Below are positions 35,136 to 48,207 of a stretch of 64,000 nucleotides of DNA, piece after piece. Positions within the stretch are counted from its first letter, which is position 1. The number at the start of each line of letters is the position of its first letter. A program made the translations under genes and the position numbers. The DNA is from Isoetes taiwanensis (Eukaryota > Streptophyta > Lycopodiopsida > Isoetales > Isoetaceae), in the NCBI GenBank assembly GCA_021234155.1, contig JAJEKV010000054.1, positions 4,697,962 through 4,761,961 of the forward strand, read 5' to 3'. The notes below the pieces were generated by a model. The model was not told the DNA's origin and did not search any database. It saw only the letters and a list, made by a program, of their open reading frames with translations.

Positions 35136-37440
35136 TCAAAAGGGAATCTTTGGTTTTGTTTTCATATCAACATTATATTAATTCATTGTACATAGCTGGA
35201 TATAATTTGAATCTAGGTTTGCCCCCGTAGGATGGTTTTTTCCCCAAACCAGCCACAAGAAAAAATGCCCCTGTTTGGGGATAGGATACTGAAGGATTTT
35301 GTGTGTTTTGTATGTCCCAAAACAATTCATGGAAAAGATGGACATGCGTTGCATTTTTACTCGTCACTGTTGTATGAAGGCGTATTCAACAATATTGTGT
35401 GAGGACCATGTTCAAGTGCAAAGAATCCCTGTCAATTGAGTACAATTTGCAAAAGTTTCGTGAATCGGTCTACACTCATCATTGCTTTCAAAGCTTGATT
35501 CTTGCAGCAAGGCCGTGTGAACATTGAGCACAGTTCGTCTCTCATTATTTTATGTTATATTCTTTTTATTGTACGGACAAGAACAAAAAACACAGGATAT
35601 TGAAATGGTCAGAACTATGAAGATTAGGTTGGAATATTTCGATTGGCATGTTTATCTTGGCACTGTTTTGGTCAAGCATCTTGGCACTGTATTAAGAAGC
35701 AAAGAAGATGTACGAGATTAAAATGGTCGGGAATAAGAGGATTAAACAGGAATAAGAGCCAAAATGGCTGGCTGTTAAGTATCTTAGATTTATTTATAAG
35801 TAACTTTTTATGATAATGAAGGGTAAAAAAAGTGAGCTTTAAGGCAGTTATGGTCATGTGTAGCAGAGGAGCCATCAGTAACGTTTCAGTACAGGGAGCC
35901 AAAAAGCAGGGGAAGGAACTTAAAGAAACGGCAATATCAAAAGAAGCATAATAATAATAATGATACAACAAAACAAGCTACTACTTTCTTCAACTACCCA
36001 AATGGAAGGCTTTCACGTCTCATGCGACTTGACAGATTTGATAACAATGGCCGAGGTCCCAGAAGCACTACATGCACAAGAAGTGCGCTGAACTAGAAGG
36101 GAAAAGGCTGCCATGTAATCTGATTGTAACAGTGTAAACCTGTGTTTTGTGAAAAGAGAAAATGACCAAGTGAAAACTGCATTTCTGTGTGGAAGAAATG
36201 CTTCCAAGATGTGGCATCTTGTACACATAACAGCAAGGCCAAGGTGAAAACATTGATGCTGATCATTAGATATGTCACTAGGGGTAGGATGACATTTGCA
36301 CCATAGCTTTTGAATGGTCCAAATGAAGCAACTTTTGTGCCTTTAGATGTCAGCTGTAGGACGAAAAGACAAAGGCAAATGCTGTTCCTATTATCATACA
36401 TTTTAATGCTCAACTACTACCAACCTCCAAACATGTCCCTACCTCATTAACTGGTCAAAGGCGCCTTCTCCACTGCCTTACTTGCACCCACAAAACACAA
36501 TGAGGAAAACAAAGCACAAATGTACAAACTTGGGCATGACTTTTCCTCTATAATGCCATAGTCCAAGTCAAAGTTTGGACTTCTGCACAACCATCAGGAA
36601 TAAATTGCTTTCTATTCCTCGTGTGCAATTGGATAATATAGATATATTGAACCATACGCTTCCTTCGATGTTACAACGGCTACATGTGCCTTCAGTTTTG
36701 AATTGTACTGCAGTTCACAATAACACAAAGCATGCTCAGTATTGACAAGCTAAAGTCCAACACGTGAAGTATATCAAAGATGACTTCTTTGTCTATCCTA
36801 GAAATTTTGGTTTTATGTTGTACCAACATTTCAAAACCATGCACTTTGCATTATTGGCAAATGTGAATCAAACTAAATCAAGGTGTAACATATTAGGGCC
36901 AACCTCCATAAAATGCTATTGACGCATATGATTAAAGAGAAAGGACTTGCAACTTCTGTAAAAGAATGGAATTTCTATGCATAGAGTATTAAGCTAAAAG
37001 CAACTCTACTATCTTAGCTATGGCGGGACAGCATCCATGAATCTAAGCATTAACACTTCCAACACAATCAAAATTATTTGTGTTTCTGATCCATACATGT
37101 AGCTAAAGTTTAGAATTTATCATCTATTCATTCATCACTAAACTTGATTAAGAATATAATCATATCAATAGCATCACTAAATTTAGGGAATCCTTTCCAT
37201 TAAGAAATATAATCATATCAATAGCATGGTAATGCCAAAACAACAAAAGACAACCACTAATATGCCAGGCCATATGCCAAAATAGAGAGAGCATTCATGT
37301 GGCACTATACTATCACATTATTATTGTTTTTCAATATGAAGTTCTCAGAGCACCATCTGTGCATGACTTGGCATTATACATACTTGAGGTTCTAGATAAA
37401 CGTCTGCAATTACTGAGCCCTCAGTAGTCATTATCTCCGT
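35136..37440. other. Second copy of the ATL 3' flank, no gene
   Basis: This collinear copy of 30643-32940 carries scattered indels. No coding sequence is supported. Confidence 0.45.
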
Positions 37441-37449
37441 TTGTCTAGT

Positions 37450-37605
37450 ATCATCATTACTGCAAAGGTTTTTCCCTTGAAAACCTTTCGGCAGGGGGTT
37501 TTAATCCTAGTAGTAATGATTGTACTAGCCCATTGTATGGGTCCCATGACCTATTGGTCTCCGTGGACGTTAAAAAATCTATTCTATTCTATTCTATTCT
37601 TATGT
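37450..37605 (+). mobile_element. LINE 3' terminal fragment, duplicate
   Basis: It duplicates the fragment at 32950-33118, with GTTTTTCCCTTGAAAACC, ATTGGTCTCCGTGGACGTTA and four ATTCT units. Here the text reads GGGTCCCATGACCTATTGG, closer to the LINE consensus at 55.97 kb than copy 1 is. Confidence 0.65.
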
Positions 37606-39160
37606 AAAACATCATTAAAAATATTCTTTAGAACTTAAGATTGGAGATTCATGTTGCTTCCCCATTAGCATGAAGAAGCTAACCGCAGCAAAATGACACC
37701 AAATGGCCAAAAAAAAATTAACAAGCATTAAATTTTACTGAAATAACCTGCGTTTCACCAAAATATGACGATTCAATAAGAGATATATACCTTGTTATGG
37801 CAAGAGAAGAACCAATTCCTGGTTTACACTCTGAAAAAGACGGGGCCTCTAGGAGTGAGAAATAGCAAAAAACTAAAGCACCCCCGAAGCCACCTCTCAA
37901 AAGATTATTTGAGCGGGAATTTTCACTATGGAAAAGGTGTTCCAATACCCCAAAAAATACCCCAAAAAATGCCTGTAAAATCCCCCCTTTTTTTTCGAAC
38001 AACAATAGGGGATAAACTGGACTTTTAGAATCGGAGTTTTTTTTGCCACAATCCCCCTTTTCTTCATTTTTAAGATAATATCCCCTTATGCAGGTGTCAC
38101 AATCCCCTATTCAAAAAATGTAAATTCATGCTCTATTATTATTTGTAAGATAATACGTTATTTCAGATAATACCCTGTTATCATTTGTAAGCTAAAACCC
38201 TGTCTCAGATAATACCCTAAAATAACATACTATGTTTTCATTTGTAAGATAATAGCCTGTTTCAGATAATACCATGTTATGATTCATAAGATAATACCTA
38301 CTTTGTTATCATTTGAAAGATTATACTCATTTCAAAAACAAGTTGATAAGTAGCAAATTGATCAGAGTTAATTAGTAAGAAATTGATAAGATTTTTTATT
38401 ACTTCAGAAACAACAGTAATAAATTGATCAGACTTCAAGAAACAAATTTGATACACAAAATTCTGCTTGACCATGCTGCTCAAGTCCATACAATAACATT
38501 TTTACCGCTGCAGATTTGATTTCTTTGGAAAGGATTTTGATGGGACCTTGTACGCAAAATTTAGACAAATGTTCAATTGGCATCTCGTGCGTAAGTGGTG
38601 CAACTGCGAACCCGTAACCCATGGACAAACTACAATTATTCCCTATCTTTCTATCCATAACCTCTTATGCTATACTAATATTTAAATTCTAAAATACAGC
38701 TATACTTATGGAATCAATACCATTGTGTAGGAATTGCGAAATTAAAATCTAGCTTAGAATGTACCTGAACTTCATCAAAGCACATCAAACTTGCACCACT
38801 TATATCATGGGATCCCAACATCTTATTCCTCTTTTCTTAAAAAGACCCCAATCCGTTTGCAAAATCAATTTTGACCCAATCCCCTTTCTTAAAAATACCC
38901 CTTTGTGTATTTGCAATCTTCTATTTCCACTAATTCCCCATTAGAATATACCCTTTTGTTCAAGAATCCTCCCCTTTTGTTTAATCATTCCCCATTGCAA
39001 AGAAAATAACCCATTGCTCTCAGTCCCCCGCTCCTCAATGGGGGATTTTCTGGGGAATGTGAGCACTTTTTTCGTTTCTTTTGGGTTGCCATACTTTAAT
39101 GCAACTATGAAATTAGAATATGCCATTTATATTGTAACATGGAAGGTGGAGATTCGTGAC
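37605..39160. other. AT-rich non-coding end of duplication copy 2
   Basis: It mirrors 33118-34578, with AAGATAATACC-type repetition at 38060-38330. After 39059 the duplication ends and unrelated sequence begins. Confidence 0.4.
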
Positions 39161-39162
39161 AT

Positions 39163-39991
39163 TTGTTGAGGTCCAAAATATTCTGTGATCTATTCCATCC
39201 TCTATATCCTCATCTTCACCATCCCTTTGAAATTCTTGGCATGTACCTGTATCAACGTGCCAAAACTTTGCACATTTTCTCCAAGTGCTTTATGCTGGCT
39301 GAAACATCAGAAGTCTCTAAACTTGGACCTTCAATTGAAATTCGTATTAAAGCTTCCACTCTGGTGACTTTAACTGGTTTCATAAACAATGCACTTGCCA
39401 ATCTGTTCAATTGTGCGTACATGGTAGCAAAGGAGGATTTTGCATTTTGAAAATATCAAAGGCTTGTGGCCTTGATATACAAAATGTGGTTGTAAACAAC
39501 CGACGGCCACTATGAGAATATGAAAGCATGTGCTAACTTTGTTGCTAGCATCACCACGGTCATTAAAGCCTCCATTCTGGAAAGGATGAGAAGTAGCCTT
39601 TGGATCAATGGTTGATGAATCCACAGACATCAGCACCACGAAGCATTTGATTATGTTTACCACTTTTTTGGAAGGCCGAAAGTTATAACTAGTTTTTTTT
39701 TTTTTTTTTTTTATTAGAAAGGTGGTTAATGGAGCTGCAGCATCTATCTATGATGCAATTGTAGCGAAAGTGGAAGAATATGAGCTAAACACAAACAAAC
39801 TCGTCGCATTTGGCTCTGATGGGGCTTCGAGTATGATAGAACGCATTACTGATGTCGCTATCCATCTTGGAAATGGCATAAACCCATATATGATAAACAT
39901 ACATGGTGTCGGTTATCGGACCAATTTATGCCTTAAATCAACCTCAAAATTTAGTGGAGATGTGCACTTTTATAAACAAGCTTGTGAATAA
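39163..39991 (+). pseudogene. hAT-type transposase remnant (ZMYM/ZNF862-like)
   Basis: Fragments in several frames read in order: YMVAKEDFAF (39420), ACANFVASITTVIKASILER (about 39530), MVDESTDISTTKHLIMF (39609), then IYDAIVAKVEEYELNTNKLV and FGSDGASSMI (39722-39991), ending in INIHGVGYRTNL. The DESTDIS block and the later FGSDGA block are hallmarks of the hAT catalytic region with its conserved aspartates. A T-run at about 39694-39714 and at least three frameshifts break it, and both the zinc-finger N-terminus and the C-terminal dimerisation region are missing. Confidence 0.75.
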
Positions 39992-39999
39992 GATTGCTA

Positions 40000-40640
40000 A
40001 TATATAACATCTTGTTATTAATAAATTTTCATTTTCTCTTTTGTCCAACCTAAGTGCCTGAATCAATATTAATTACTTTTTACCTGCAATGCTCGCTCTC
40101 AGTCGACAACCTTCCATCCAAGCTTTCCATAGATAAATATCCTTTACATATAGATGCTACCTGTGTATGTTCAATCCATCACAGTCCAGTGTAGGATAAG
40201 GGCCTTGGGCACGCAAAGGTAGGGAATTCACTTTCGGGGACGGCAGTGGATGGAGCTTGAATTTGCGCGATTGTCGGTGTGCCAAAGCGAGAGGCAAATT
40301 TTTGCCTTGAATCTGAAATGAGTGGACTAACTTCTTCTGAGATGTTATGTATATTCGAGGCCCACCGTTTGTTCCATACGCGGGTTGGGGCTCGAGGTTG
40401 CAGAGGCCGACCGCCATATCGTCGTCTATTAATAGCCCCATAGACATGTTTGATGTACTTCAAAGATGGAAGTCACCTAAAGACACCCAGTTCTCGCTCA
40501 GAGGATCTCTCTCTTCAGCTCACCGTATCGGCGTCGAGGAGTTGTGTAAGGTGCGGGAGGCTAGGCTACAACGAAAGTGGGCAGTGTACCGGGGATGCAC
40601 AACTATTATTCGAGATCGCTGGCCCTTTAACCCATGGTTT
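40000..40640. other. Probable LINE-derived sequence, degenerate
   Basis: The frame at 40347-40652 has no clear domain, but the region leads directly into a LINE 3' end, so it is probably the decayed 3' part of the same element. Confidence 0.3.
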
Positions 40641-40770
40641 GGTTACCTTTAGTTCATTGTGCTTACACACTTTATTATTATTTCTATTGTATGTTTGTCA
40701 TATTTCCATCTCATAGGCCAGTTGGCCTCTGTGGACGTTAAAATATACTTCCTTCCTTCCTTCCTTCCTT
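40640..40770 (+). mobile_element. LINE 3' terminal fragment with (TTCC)n tail
   Basis: CTCATAGGCCAGTTGGCCTC, TGTGGACGTTAAAATATAC and about five TTCC units match the end of the LINE at 55.97-56.02 kb. Confidence 0.65.
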
Positions 40771-42405
40771 GATTTGATTCATACACATTTCTCATCTATA
40801 AGTAATCTGACTTTTGCCATAGATGGAATATGACAGCCCCCATGGGCTGCCATAGTGGAACGTCTGCGCTTGACTTATGCGGCGGGGAGATCATCTTATC
40901 AAAGCCAAATGGGCGGAACCAGAAATAAGCTTTCAAAGCTCGCTATGTTTCACATCACCTCAATACACATCTAAATTGTATCATCTCTTGTTGCTGCATG
41001 TGCAAAATAGCAGTGAGAATGTCAAACTTGTTCTTTAAGTCTATTTGAAGCATATTGAAATTGAGAGAAAGACGGGTTGGACGAGGGAACTTGTATAAAT
41101 CTTCTGGAGTCAATGCCTCAACAATCCGCTCCCCTTCATTAGCCAAAGTTGAACCTACAACACATGTTGAATGTATTTCTAGGCAATATGCACTGCCAAC
41201 ACTGGTAGCAGATGCAATCGGCTCCACATCAGCACCATGTGTTGAACCTTAGAGGTTCATCTGAGCCATCTGAACTGCCAGCACCTATGGAACTTTGCAT
41301 TGGACAATGCTTGTCTCGTTGAGAGTAAGATGCAATGCCCTAGCCAATATCTAATGTCTATAATGAGTATCTTTATTGAGAAGTCGAGTGATCTCACCTT
41401 TTTATATGTTAATCTTTGTTCATGGATCTTAAAGACTCCAAGGGGTGATGATCAAACTCTGGCGGCTATGGTTGAGGTGTTAAAGTGATAGCAACGGGTT
41501 AACATGCACTATTGAAGGGCCCCCTTGTTGCTGCAAAGAAATGGAAGGAGCCATCGACATCAGAGGGCCAAAATGAAGCAGATCTACATCAGCAGTTAGT
41601 CCCCCCCTTCCCCCCCCCCCGGGCCCTCAATATGCACAATATTAGAAAGATTAAGCTTTCTAACGCACCAAAGAACACTCCAATTCGAGTTTGGATGCTC
41701 TAGATATGAGCAAAACAATACTATCAGTGCAAGATCCTTGAAAGGGTCGAGTTAATCGGATCCAAAATGGTAATCATCCGCCAAAGAACCCCTGCAATTT
41801 ATACACCATTGGAAAGATCATGGAGCAAGCTTTCCAAGCACCAAAAAGCACTCCGATCTAACTTCGGATAGTTGCACAGAATTGTATTATTTCCAATTTT
41901 AAGATATGTGATTGTTGTTTATCCATTTTTTCCAATAGTGCATTTTAGATATGCTAATGAAGCATGTCATTGGTTATTTTCTATATCATTGCTGCATCAT
42001 TCTCTATGTAACGTAAGAAGATGTCTAGAATTATAATAGAAGGATTACTTGGTGCTTTTCTAAGATTGGTAGAAACTAGAATGCAATATACTTATTTAGA
42101 ACATGAGCAGATCAACATGACTGTAAGAACTAGAATATGATTGGAACATCTTCCAACATTTCAGAACATTGCAACTACTTTCAAAGCCGATACCATGAAC
42201 TAGTGACATTTAGATTGTTCATGTTTGCCCATGTTGTTAGAAATTGATTCCATGCATTACCACATATTACCCTACTTTAGATGATGTGATTTGAGTTGAT
42301 GTGCCTACGATGAGGTTATACAATGGGGCTCACCACCGAAGCTATTACAACAAGCTGTTTGTGGGGCCCCTCCTGTTTGGCAAAATGGGTTCCAGCTTTT
42401 ATTCC
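40770..42405. other. Intergenic, nothing recognised
   Basis: Short frames at 40955-41252 and 41512-41703 have no recognisable domain. A run of C residues lies at 41602-41620. Confidence 0.3.
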
Positions 42406-42410
42406 CCAAT

Positions 42411-42534
42411 ACAACAAGGAAACTGGGGAGTTCATTCATCCTCCAGAATGGAAAGCGGCGGGCTTGATTCTGCTCAGCAGGTCAAGAACAGGTTATTTGA
42501 AGCAAAATTGCATCCTCCCCAGTTTCCTTGTTGT
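42411..42534. repeat. 20-bp perfect inverted repeat
   Basis: ACAACAAGGAAACTGGGGAG at 42411-42430 is exactly reverse-complemented at 42515-42534, enclosing 84 bp. It is followed by CTGGGTCGTAGATTCCAGG, a motif that also appears reversed near 28830 (GGAATCAACGACCCAG). It may be a small fold-back element. Confidence 0.6.
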
Positions 42535-43321
42535 GGCGGCCTCCTAACTGGGTCGTAGATTCCAGGACACGCTCCCGGCTCCCGCCAGTCGCGAGACCCC
42601 CTGGAATCATGATTCATGCCCCAATTGTTTCATGCCCCCTCCTTTTTTTGAGCAATCAATATGTGGCCAAAAAATGTGCCATGTGTGATGGCAAGAACAA
42701 CAAGGCCTTTTCAAATTTAATACTTTGGTGTGTAGTAGGATATTTTTGTCAAAATATTTATAGAGCGCAATTCATGGAGAACTAAATATTTTCAATAGTG
42801 ACTGAGATTCGTGCTTGTGGCGGCCAGATCCGAGTTATACTAAGTACTTCCTAAGTATAATCTGTAGGGCGACAACTAATTTCTTATTTCATTAATCTGC
42901 ACGCTTCCCCAGGAGCTAATTAATCATGTCTTAACTCCGATTTTTTCCTTGCCAACAGCTGTTTGCTCAATATGCATGATGCATCTTCTTCTGGGTGATT
43001 TTTCGACCTCCTCGTGGATTTTAACAAGATTTCTATAGATTTACATCGCTCGAAGTAAGTTTTCATCGATCACTGTCTTTTTCTTGTGTTTTATATCTTG
43101 ATTTGTAGTATGTCGCCAATGCTGGCGTTTGTTTTATTGCATGAAAGTGAAGAATCTAACCGTCGGAGCTCTTGTGTGTGTAATTGCTGGTTCAATAAAA
43201 AATAAACTTTGCTTTTTATCCTTATCGAATTGATGTGCTTGTTGGTATCTGGCAATGTATTAATACCAATGGGTAACTTGTTTTCCAGCGGCTTTTTAGG
43301 ATCTGCTAGGGACGAAAGGTG
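42535..43321. other. Region upstream of SMO2
   Basis: It is non-coding and presumably contains the SMO2 promoter and leader. I cannot place a TATA box or an upstream exon with confidence. Confidence 0.35.
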
Positions 43322-45215
43322 ATGGCTTCAATGCTGGAGTCTGCGTGGCTGGTATGCTCTGCCAAATATTCCAGTTGTTTTAGCAAATTGAGTTTCCTTA
43401 TGCCATCTCTTATTTGGATTTATCATATTGAATTGCTTGTGCTTTGTGAAGTTGCCAATGATGTAGATTTTTGAGGTACATAAGCAGGATGAATCTATTA
43501 CTGAGAATTTCTGATACTATTTAAGGCAGATTCAGATTTTGGTTATAATGAAAGCTTTTACTGTTTGGGATACTGCACATTCATACTTTTAATGTGTAAC
43601 CTTTACACCTTCATTCATTATCACTGAGTTCTCCTCAGATATTGAAATAGAGTACTTAATGCAATGCTAACTACCATGTAAACTGATGATTTTGCAGTAT
43701 TTGACGACCAATTTTAGCGATTTCCAGCTAGCATCACTGGGGAGCTTTTTCATTCATGAGAGTGTCTTTTTTCTGTCTGGGATTCCTTTTCTCTTGTTGG
43801 AAATGTGGGGTTCAACAAAGTATAAGATTCAGGTAGCAGGTCTGCTGCATATGTTCTTTCATTCTTATGTTGCATGCAAATATTGTTGATGATAGTCAAA
43901 TTTTTGTTAGATGCTGTACGGCCTTTTTTAAGCTTAACTATGATGGTAATTGAAGATGCATGCTCATTTAAACCCAGCCCTATCATGCTTTCCTGCAAAA
44001 TTGGAATGGTGGTGTTTAGGAGGAATATACTTCATGCTTAGTGGTATGTTTACTTCAACTTGCAATGCTATGTGCAGGGAAAGCTCAACACTCCTGCTGC
44101 TCAGGAGAAGTGCATATTAAGGTTGATAGCCTACCATACCTGCGTAAATCTGCCCCTAATGGTGGTGTCGTATCCGGCATTCAAGTATATGGGTTTTACA
44201 AGTGCGTTACCATTTCCTTCATGGTAAAGTTGTCTGCTATTCCGATGTAATGATTATTTGTATGATGGAAATCTGCGTAAAGTATGTATTCTTTTCGATA
44301 GAGGTGCAAAACTACTGGAATTAAGATGAGAGGAGATTAGTGAAGAGAGAAGGGTTTCCTTATTCATTTGTGATCTCAGGCAGTGGGGTGAATTTTCATC
44401 TTTTCTGCATGAAAGTCACTACTTTAAAAATGATTTTGTAATCACTAAATTGCCAAACTAGTAATCAAATGTTTTCATTTTTTTCTGCAGGAAGACTATT
44501 ATATTTCAAATAATTTCATACTTCATTCTTGAAGACTTCATATTTTATTGGGGGCATAGACTTCTTCACACGAAATGGCTTTACAAGCATGTTCATAGTG
44601 TCCATCACGAGTATGTTTTCAATGAAGTTCACGCATTGCTTCTTTACGCATCATTCATTGACAAAATGTATCATTCAGATATGCAACACCATTCGGTTTG
44701 ACATCAGAATATGCTCATCCAGCAGAGATCCTTTTTCTTGGTTTTGCAACCATTTTTGGTCCAGCTATTACAGGTCCTCATTTGTTTACATTATGGCTCT
44801 GGATGAGTCTTAGAGTCCTGGAGACTGTGGAGGCACACTCTGGATATGATTTCCCATGGAGCCTCTCCAGATTTTTACCGATATATGGCGGGTATGTATT
44901 TGCCTTTGTCTGTGTATATATGTGGTTTCTTAACAAGAATAATTTTTTTCTGCTTTTAATTGTGTGTAGAGCGGATTTCCATGATTATCACCATAGACTT
45001 TTATATACAAAGTCAGGAAATTATGCTTCGACCTTCACATACATGGACTGGTATACAATATGTCATTTGAGTGGCTTCAGTTATCGTTCATGTGATGTCG
45101 TAACATATTCTCCCCATATTATGCCAGGATCTTTGGAACAGACATAGGTTATCGGAAGCTGAAGGCATTGAAATTTGATTCACAAATAGACACCAAGATG
45201 GAGAAATCTGATTAG
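43322..45215 (+). CDS. SMO2: Sterol 4-alpha-methyl oxidase, SMO2 type, seven exons
   Basis: This is an ER membrane di-iron oxygenase that removes 4-alpha-methyl groups during phytosterol synthesis. Exons: 43322-43351, 43698-43832, 44078-44223, 44491-44610, 44679-44891, 44970-45050 and 45128-45215. Together they total 813 bases in a continuous frame, 270 residues plus stop, the usual SMO2 length. All introns begin GT and end AG. The three histidine boxes of the fatty acid hydroxylase superfamily are intact: HRLLH (126-130), HSVHH (139-143) and HDYHH (219-223). SMO2-typical text includes FSDFQLAS near the start, TSEYAHPAEILFLGFAT and RVLETVEAHSGY. Several hydrophobic segments precede the first box. 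The start Met opens MASMLESAWL, matching the short first exon expected for the family. It appears intact and functional; SMO2 rather than SMO1 is a judgement from overall sequence. Confidence 0.93.
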
Positions 45216-46525
45216 AAGATATCTTCATTTGTGATGGATGCAGCGTCTTTAATTGTTTATGCATTCCATTGGTCACACATGAAATTCTATTCTTGGACTA
45301 CATGATGTATATTAGCATGGTGCAAATTTTGTTTTAGTTTGATGATTATGACCTCTTGGAGCAATAATTTATTTCTGAAACACTCTCTTAGTCTTTCTAA
45401 CTTTCTAACTGCAGATTGCATATATGCTTGGGCAATATTTGCCTGACTAGAGTTAAAAGTGCTTATTTTCATTCTGCAAAATGTTTGGCAGTTGCAAACA
45501 CATCCCTTTAGTTCATCTGCAATGTCTTTCTGGCTCTGGGCTTTTTTCTTCTGGTGCAGATTCAGGGAATACAAACTACTATGCAGTTTGCTTTTCCAGT
45601 GAGAAAGGAAATCGAACAGTCCAAACTTGAAGAACGTTCGAACATGCTTTTATCTCTTTTTTTTTTTTTAACACTGACATGAGTTGGAATTCAACTTATT
45701 AGTGGGCAGACCTAGAAATTGTAAGGCGCAAAAGGCATTGCCAATGGAGCAGCTCAATCACATTATGCCACGTTTCTTTGGTTGCATTTTGGCGCTAGGA
45801 TATGGGACAGTTTGCCATTACAATTTGTTAGTGTCTCTATGTTACTCATGTTGTCCATATGCATTTTACATATATTCTTTGATGCCCTAGCATGACCTTG
45901 TACCTCATACGTTACATATCTTAGAACAATGACAAAAAACTTTTGGCCGAAATTACTGCATTATTATTCAAATAAAATGTGCTTCGGCTTTTGCGGAGAG
46001 GCACCACCATTTCCTCTTGCTTGCCTTGTCCTAGAGAATCCTCTCTACTATGATCTGCCGCCCGTGACCTGCGAGCTATGGTTCTTCAACTTGCAACTTT
46101 CGGGGAGCTATAGAGTAGTGGGCTCCGTTTCTAAAAGCCCTATTCCGGTCCTCAGCTCCATCACCAGCCTATTTCTTTTGTAGTGGCGAGTTCCGATCCC
46201 GTGCTCCATTACCACCATATTTTATTGCAGAGGCAACCAATTTGTTCTAATCGGCCTTCAGCCATCTCTAAGCATGCATTTTGGATTACGACCCTCCAGG
46301 CTGTTGTCTTGCATTTTTTTTTTACTGCCATCATCGGCAACCTCCTTCGAAAAACCTTGAGTTTGAGGCTATGAAAGACCTTTGAAGCGGGAAAAAACTT
46401 CCACCATAGCTTCAGCCTTCAAGCTCCGGCTTAGCATACACCATATACACCTTTGATTCGCCGTAGCCTCCCGTCCTCCGCAATAGCCATGAAAGAATGT
46501 TTTGATGCCACGTGTTGGCTATCAG
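45216..46525. other. SMO2 3' flank and intergenic
   Basis: No further exon or gene is recognised. GCTCCATCACCAGCC / GCTCCATTACCACC motifs occur near 46155 and 46202. A weak motif CGAAATGTTAGGG...GGCCACATTTC at 46528-46554 recurs at 50.97 kb. Confidence 0.35.
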
Positions 46526-46584
46526 TGGACGAAATGTTAGGGTAGGCCACATTTCTTGTTATTATCATCTGTTTTACATCCTAC

Positions 46585-46627
46585 AAGAAATTTATCGCAG
46601 CGGCCAAGGCCGCCGCGAACATTTCTC
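46585..46627. repeat. 43-bp GC-rich hairpin element, copy 2
   Basis: This is the reverse complement of the 25.77-kb copy, with one mismatch inside the stem (GCAGCGG for GCGGCGG) and the last base C rather than T. The flanks differ from copy 1, so the element itself is the repeated unit. Confidence 0.85.
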
Positions 46628-47057
46628 TTTTTCAAAACTGTGCAGTTGGACTCCAGTTAACGTCCAACATTCTCTTCTGCAATGGCCAAGTGATTCTAGA
46701 TTGATGTGAAGCAACTTCGTAAGATCTTACATTCTAACTCTAATTTAGAAATTACAAAATGGGAGAATATTTACCTTGCATGCAATTAGTGAAGCAGAAG
46801 AGAAGCGCTCACAATAGCTCTTAAAGTGCTCTCAATGCGTCGAGACAATAAGAAGGCCTTCTATTTATAAGATGGAGTTTTGTTGGATGATCGACACACA
46901 TGACTAATCTAGGGCTATATTTATGCCAAGTGCCTATATCACAACTCGCATGTAATCATTAATATCATTCGATATATATTTCATATCCATAATTATCCTA
47001 AAATGGATATCATTAAGATTCTATATATATTGGGATTGATATCTTCTAACAAATTTG

Positions 47058-47320
47058 CCAATGGCCGCAATAAATGCAAAGTGCACACATGTCGTGCTTT
47101 GATAATTCGCAATAAATGCAAAGCGTATTAATGGCCGCAATAAATGCAAAGCGTATTAATGGCCGCAATAAATGCAAAGGGTATTAATAGCCGCAATAAA
47201 TGCAAAGTGCACACATGTCGTGCTTTGATAACTCGCAATAAATGCAAAGCGTATTAATGGCCGCAATAAATGCAAAGCGTATTAATGGTCGCAATAAATG
47301 CAAAAGATATTGTGGGTCGC
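47058..47320. repeat. 28-bp tandem repeats, left subterminal array
   Basis: Repeated units of CGCAATAAATGCAAAGCGTA plus TTAATGGC, with two longer variants that include GTGCACACATGTCGTGCTTT. The array continues at 47545-47860 after an unrelated insertion of about 200 bp (47320-47530). Confidence 0.85.
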
Positions 47321-47535
47321 GAAGGTCCTGGAAGCGGGATTTACGCCGTTACACCGTAATGCCTGCGTTTGATTCCTCAGTCAAGCGCTCCTGTGATCCC
47401 AGTCAGTTTGCCACCTGCATCGACGCTTTCACCCGTTCACATAGGTTCTTCCAGGCGGTCCTCTTCCCTAGAGTTAGTTGATGCCATTGGATCCTCTTTC
47501 TAGGAGTCAGTGGGACATCACCACAGGCGGTTATC
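47320..47535. other. Unrecognised GC-richer insertion within the tandem array
   Basis: From TGTGGGTCGCGAAGGTCC to ACATCACCACAGGCGG the sequence is unlike the surrounding AT-rich repeat. It contains a short frame (ending FFQAVLFPRVS at 47481) that I cannot assign. It looks like a separate insertion. Confidence 0.4.
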
Positions 47536-47797
47536 TAAAATGCAAAGTGCACACATGTCGTGCTTTGATAATTCGCAATAAATTCAAAGCGTATTAATTG
47601 CCACAAAAAAAATGCAAAGTGTATTAATGGCCGCAATAAATGCAAAGTGCACAAATCTGCCATAAATGCGATGAATGCAACGTGTCATCCTATGTTAATG
47701 CTCATATCTTCCTCCGCCATAAATGCTCATAAATGCCTCAAATCTGAAATTAATGCCCGCAATAAATGCTTTATAATCAATGAATGCACACAATATT

Positions 47798-47927
47798 CGA
47801 GGTTATTAATGGCTGCAATAAATGCTTTATAATCAATGAATGCATACTGTACACGTGTCATGCTTTAGGAATTTTTAAGGAACAAAATAGGGGAGAACAG
47901 AAATTAGACACTCAATTACATAGGAAG
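47798..47927. repeat. Left inverted subterminal repeat of the recombinase element
   Basis: GGTTATTAATGGCTGCAATA, TAATCAATGAATGCA, ACGTGTCATG, GAATTTTTAAGGAACAAAAT, GGGAGAACAGAAAT and ATAGGAAGGAT follow in this order. The same series is read on the minus strand at 51422-51302. Confidence 0.8.
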
Positions 47928-48207
47928 GATAATTTTCTATGACATTCCTGTGACACTTGGTAGGGCTAGTGCCAGCTGTCCTAGCTAGTGCCATCTGGCA
48001 GTGCTTGTGCCAGCACCAAAATTACATTCACCAAAATTACATTCACCAATACATTCAAAATTACAATTCACCAATACATTCACTTTCGATTCAAAATTCC
48101 AGTTTCCATTCAAAATTTGCAGTGCTTCAAGCAATCTGCAATTGATTACAAGTTTCATTAAAAAAAAAGAAGTTTCAATTGCCATTAAAGGCATTCAACA
48201 AGTTTTA

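Larger units (their letters stand above)
34579..39059. repeat. Direct tandem duplication, copy 2 (about 4.5 kb)
   Basis: It repeats 30083-34578 from AGAACCTCGAACACTCCC to GGGGGATTTTCTGGGGAAT. Total length is 4,481 bp against 4,496 bp. The differences include many one- to few-base indels, many in homopolymers, together with some substitutions. The LINE tail reappears near 37.45-37.6 kb. Confidence 0.9.

Noticed and set aside
47320-47535. CRISPR-like array with a spacer in the tandem repeats
   Set aside because: The repeats abut one another, are variable, and the genome is eukaryotic; it is a subterminal tandem array with an insertion.
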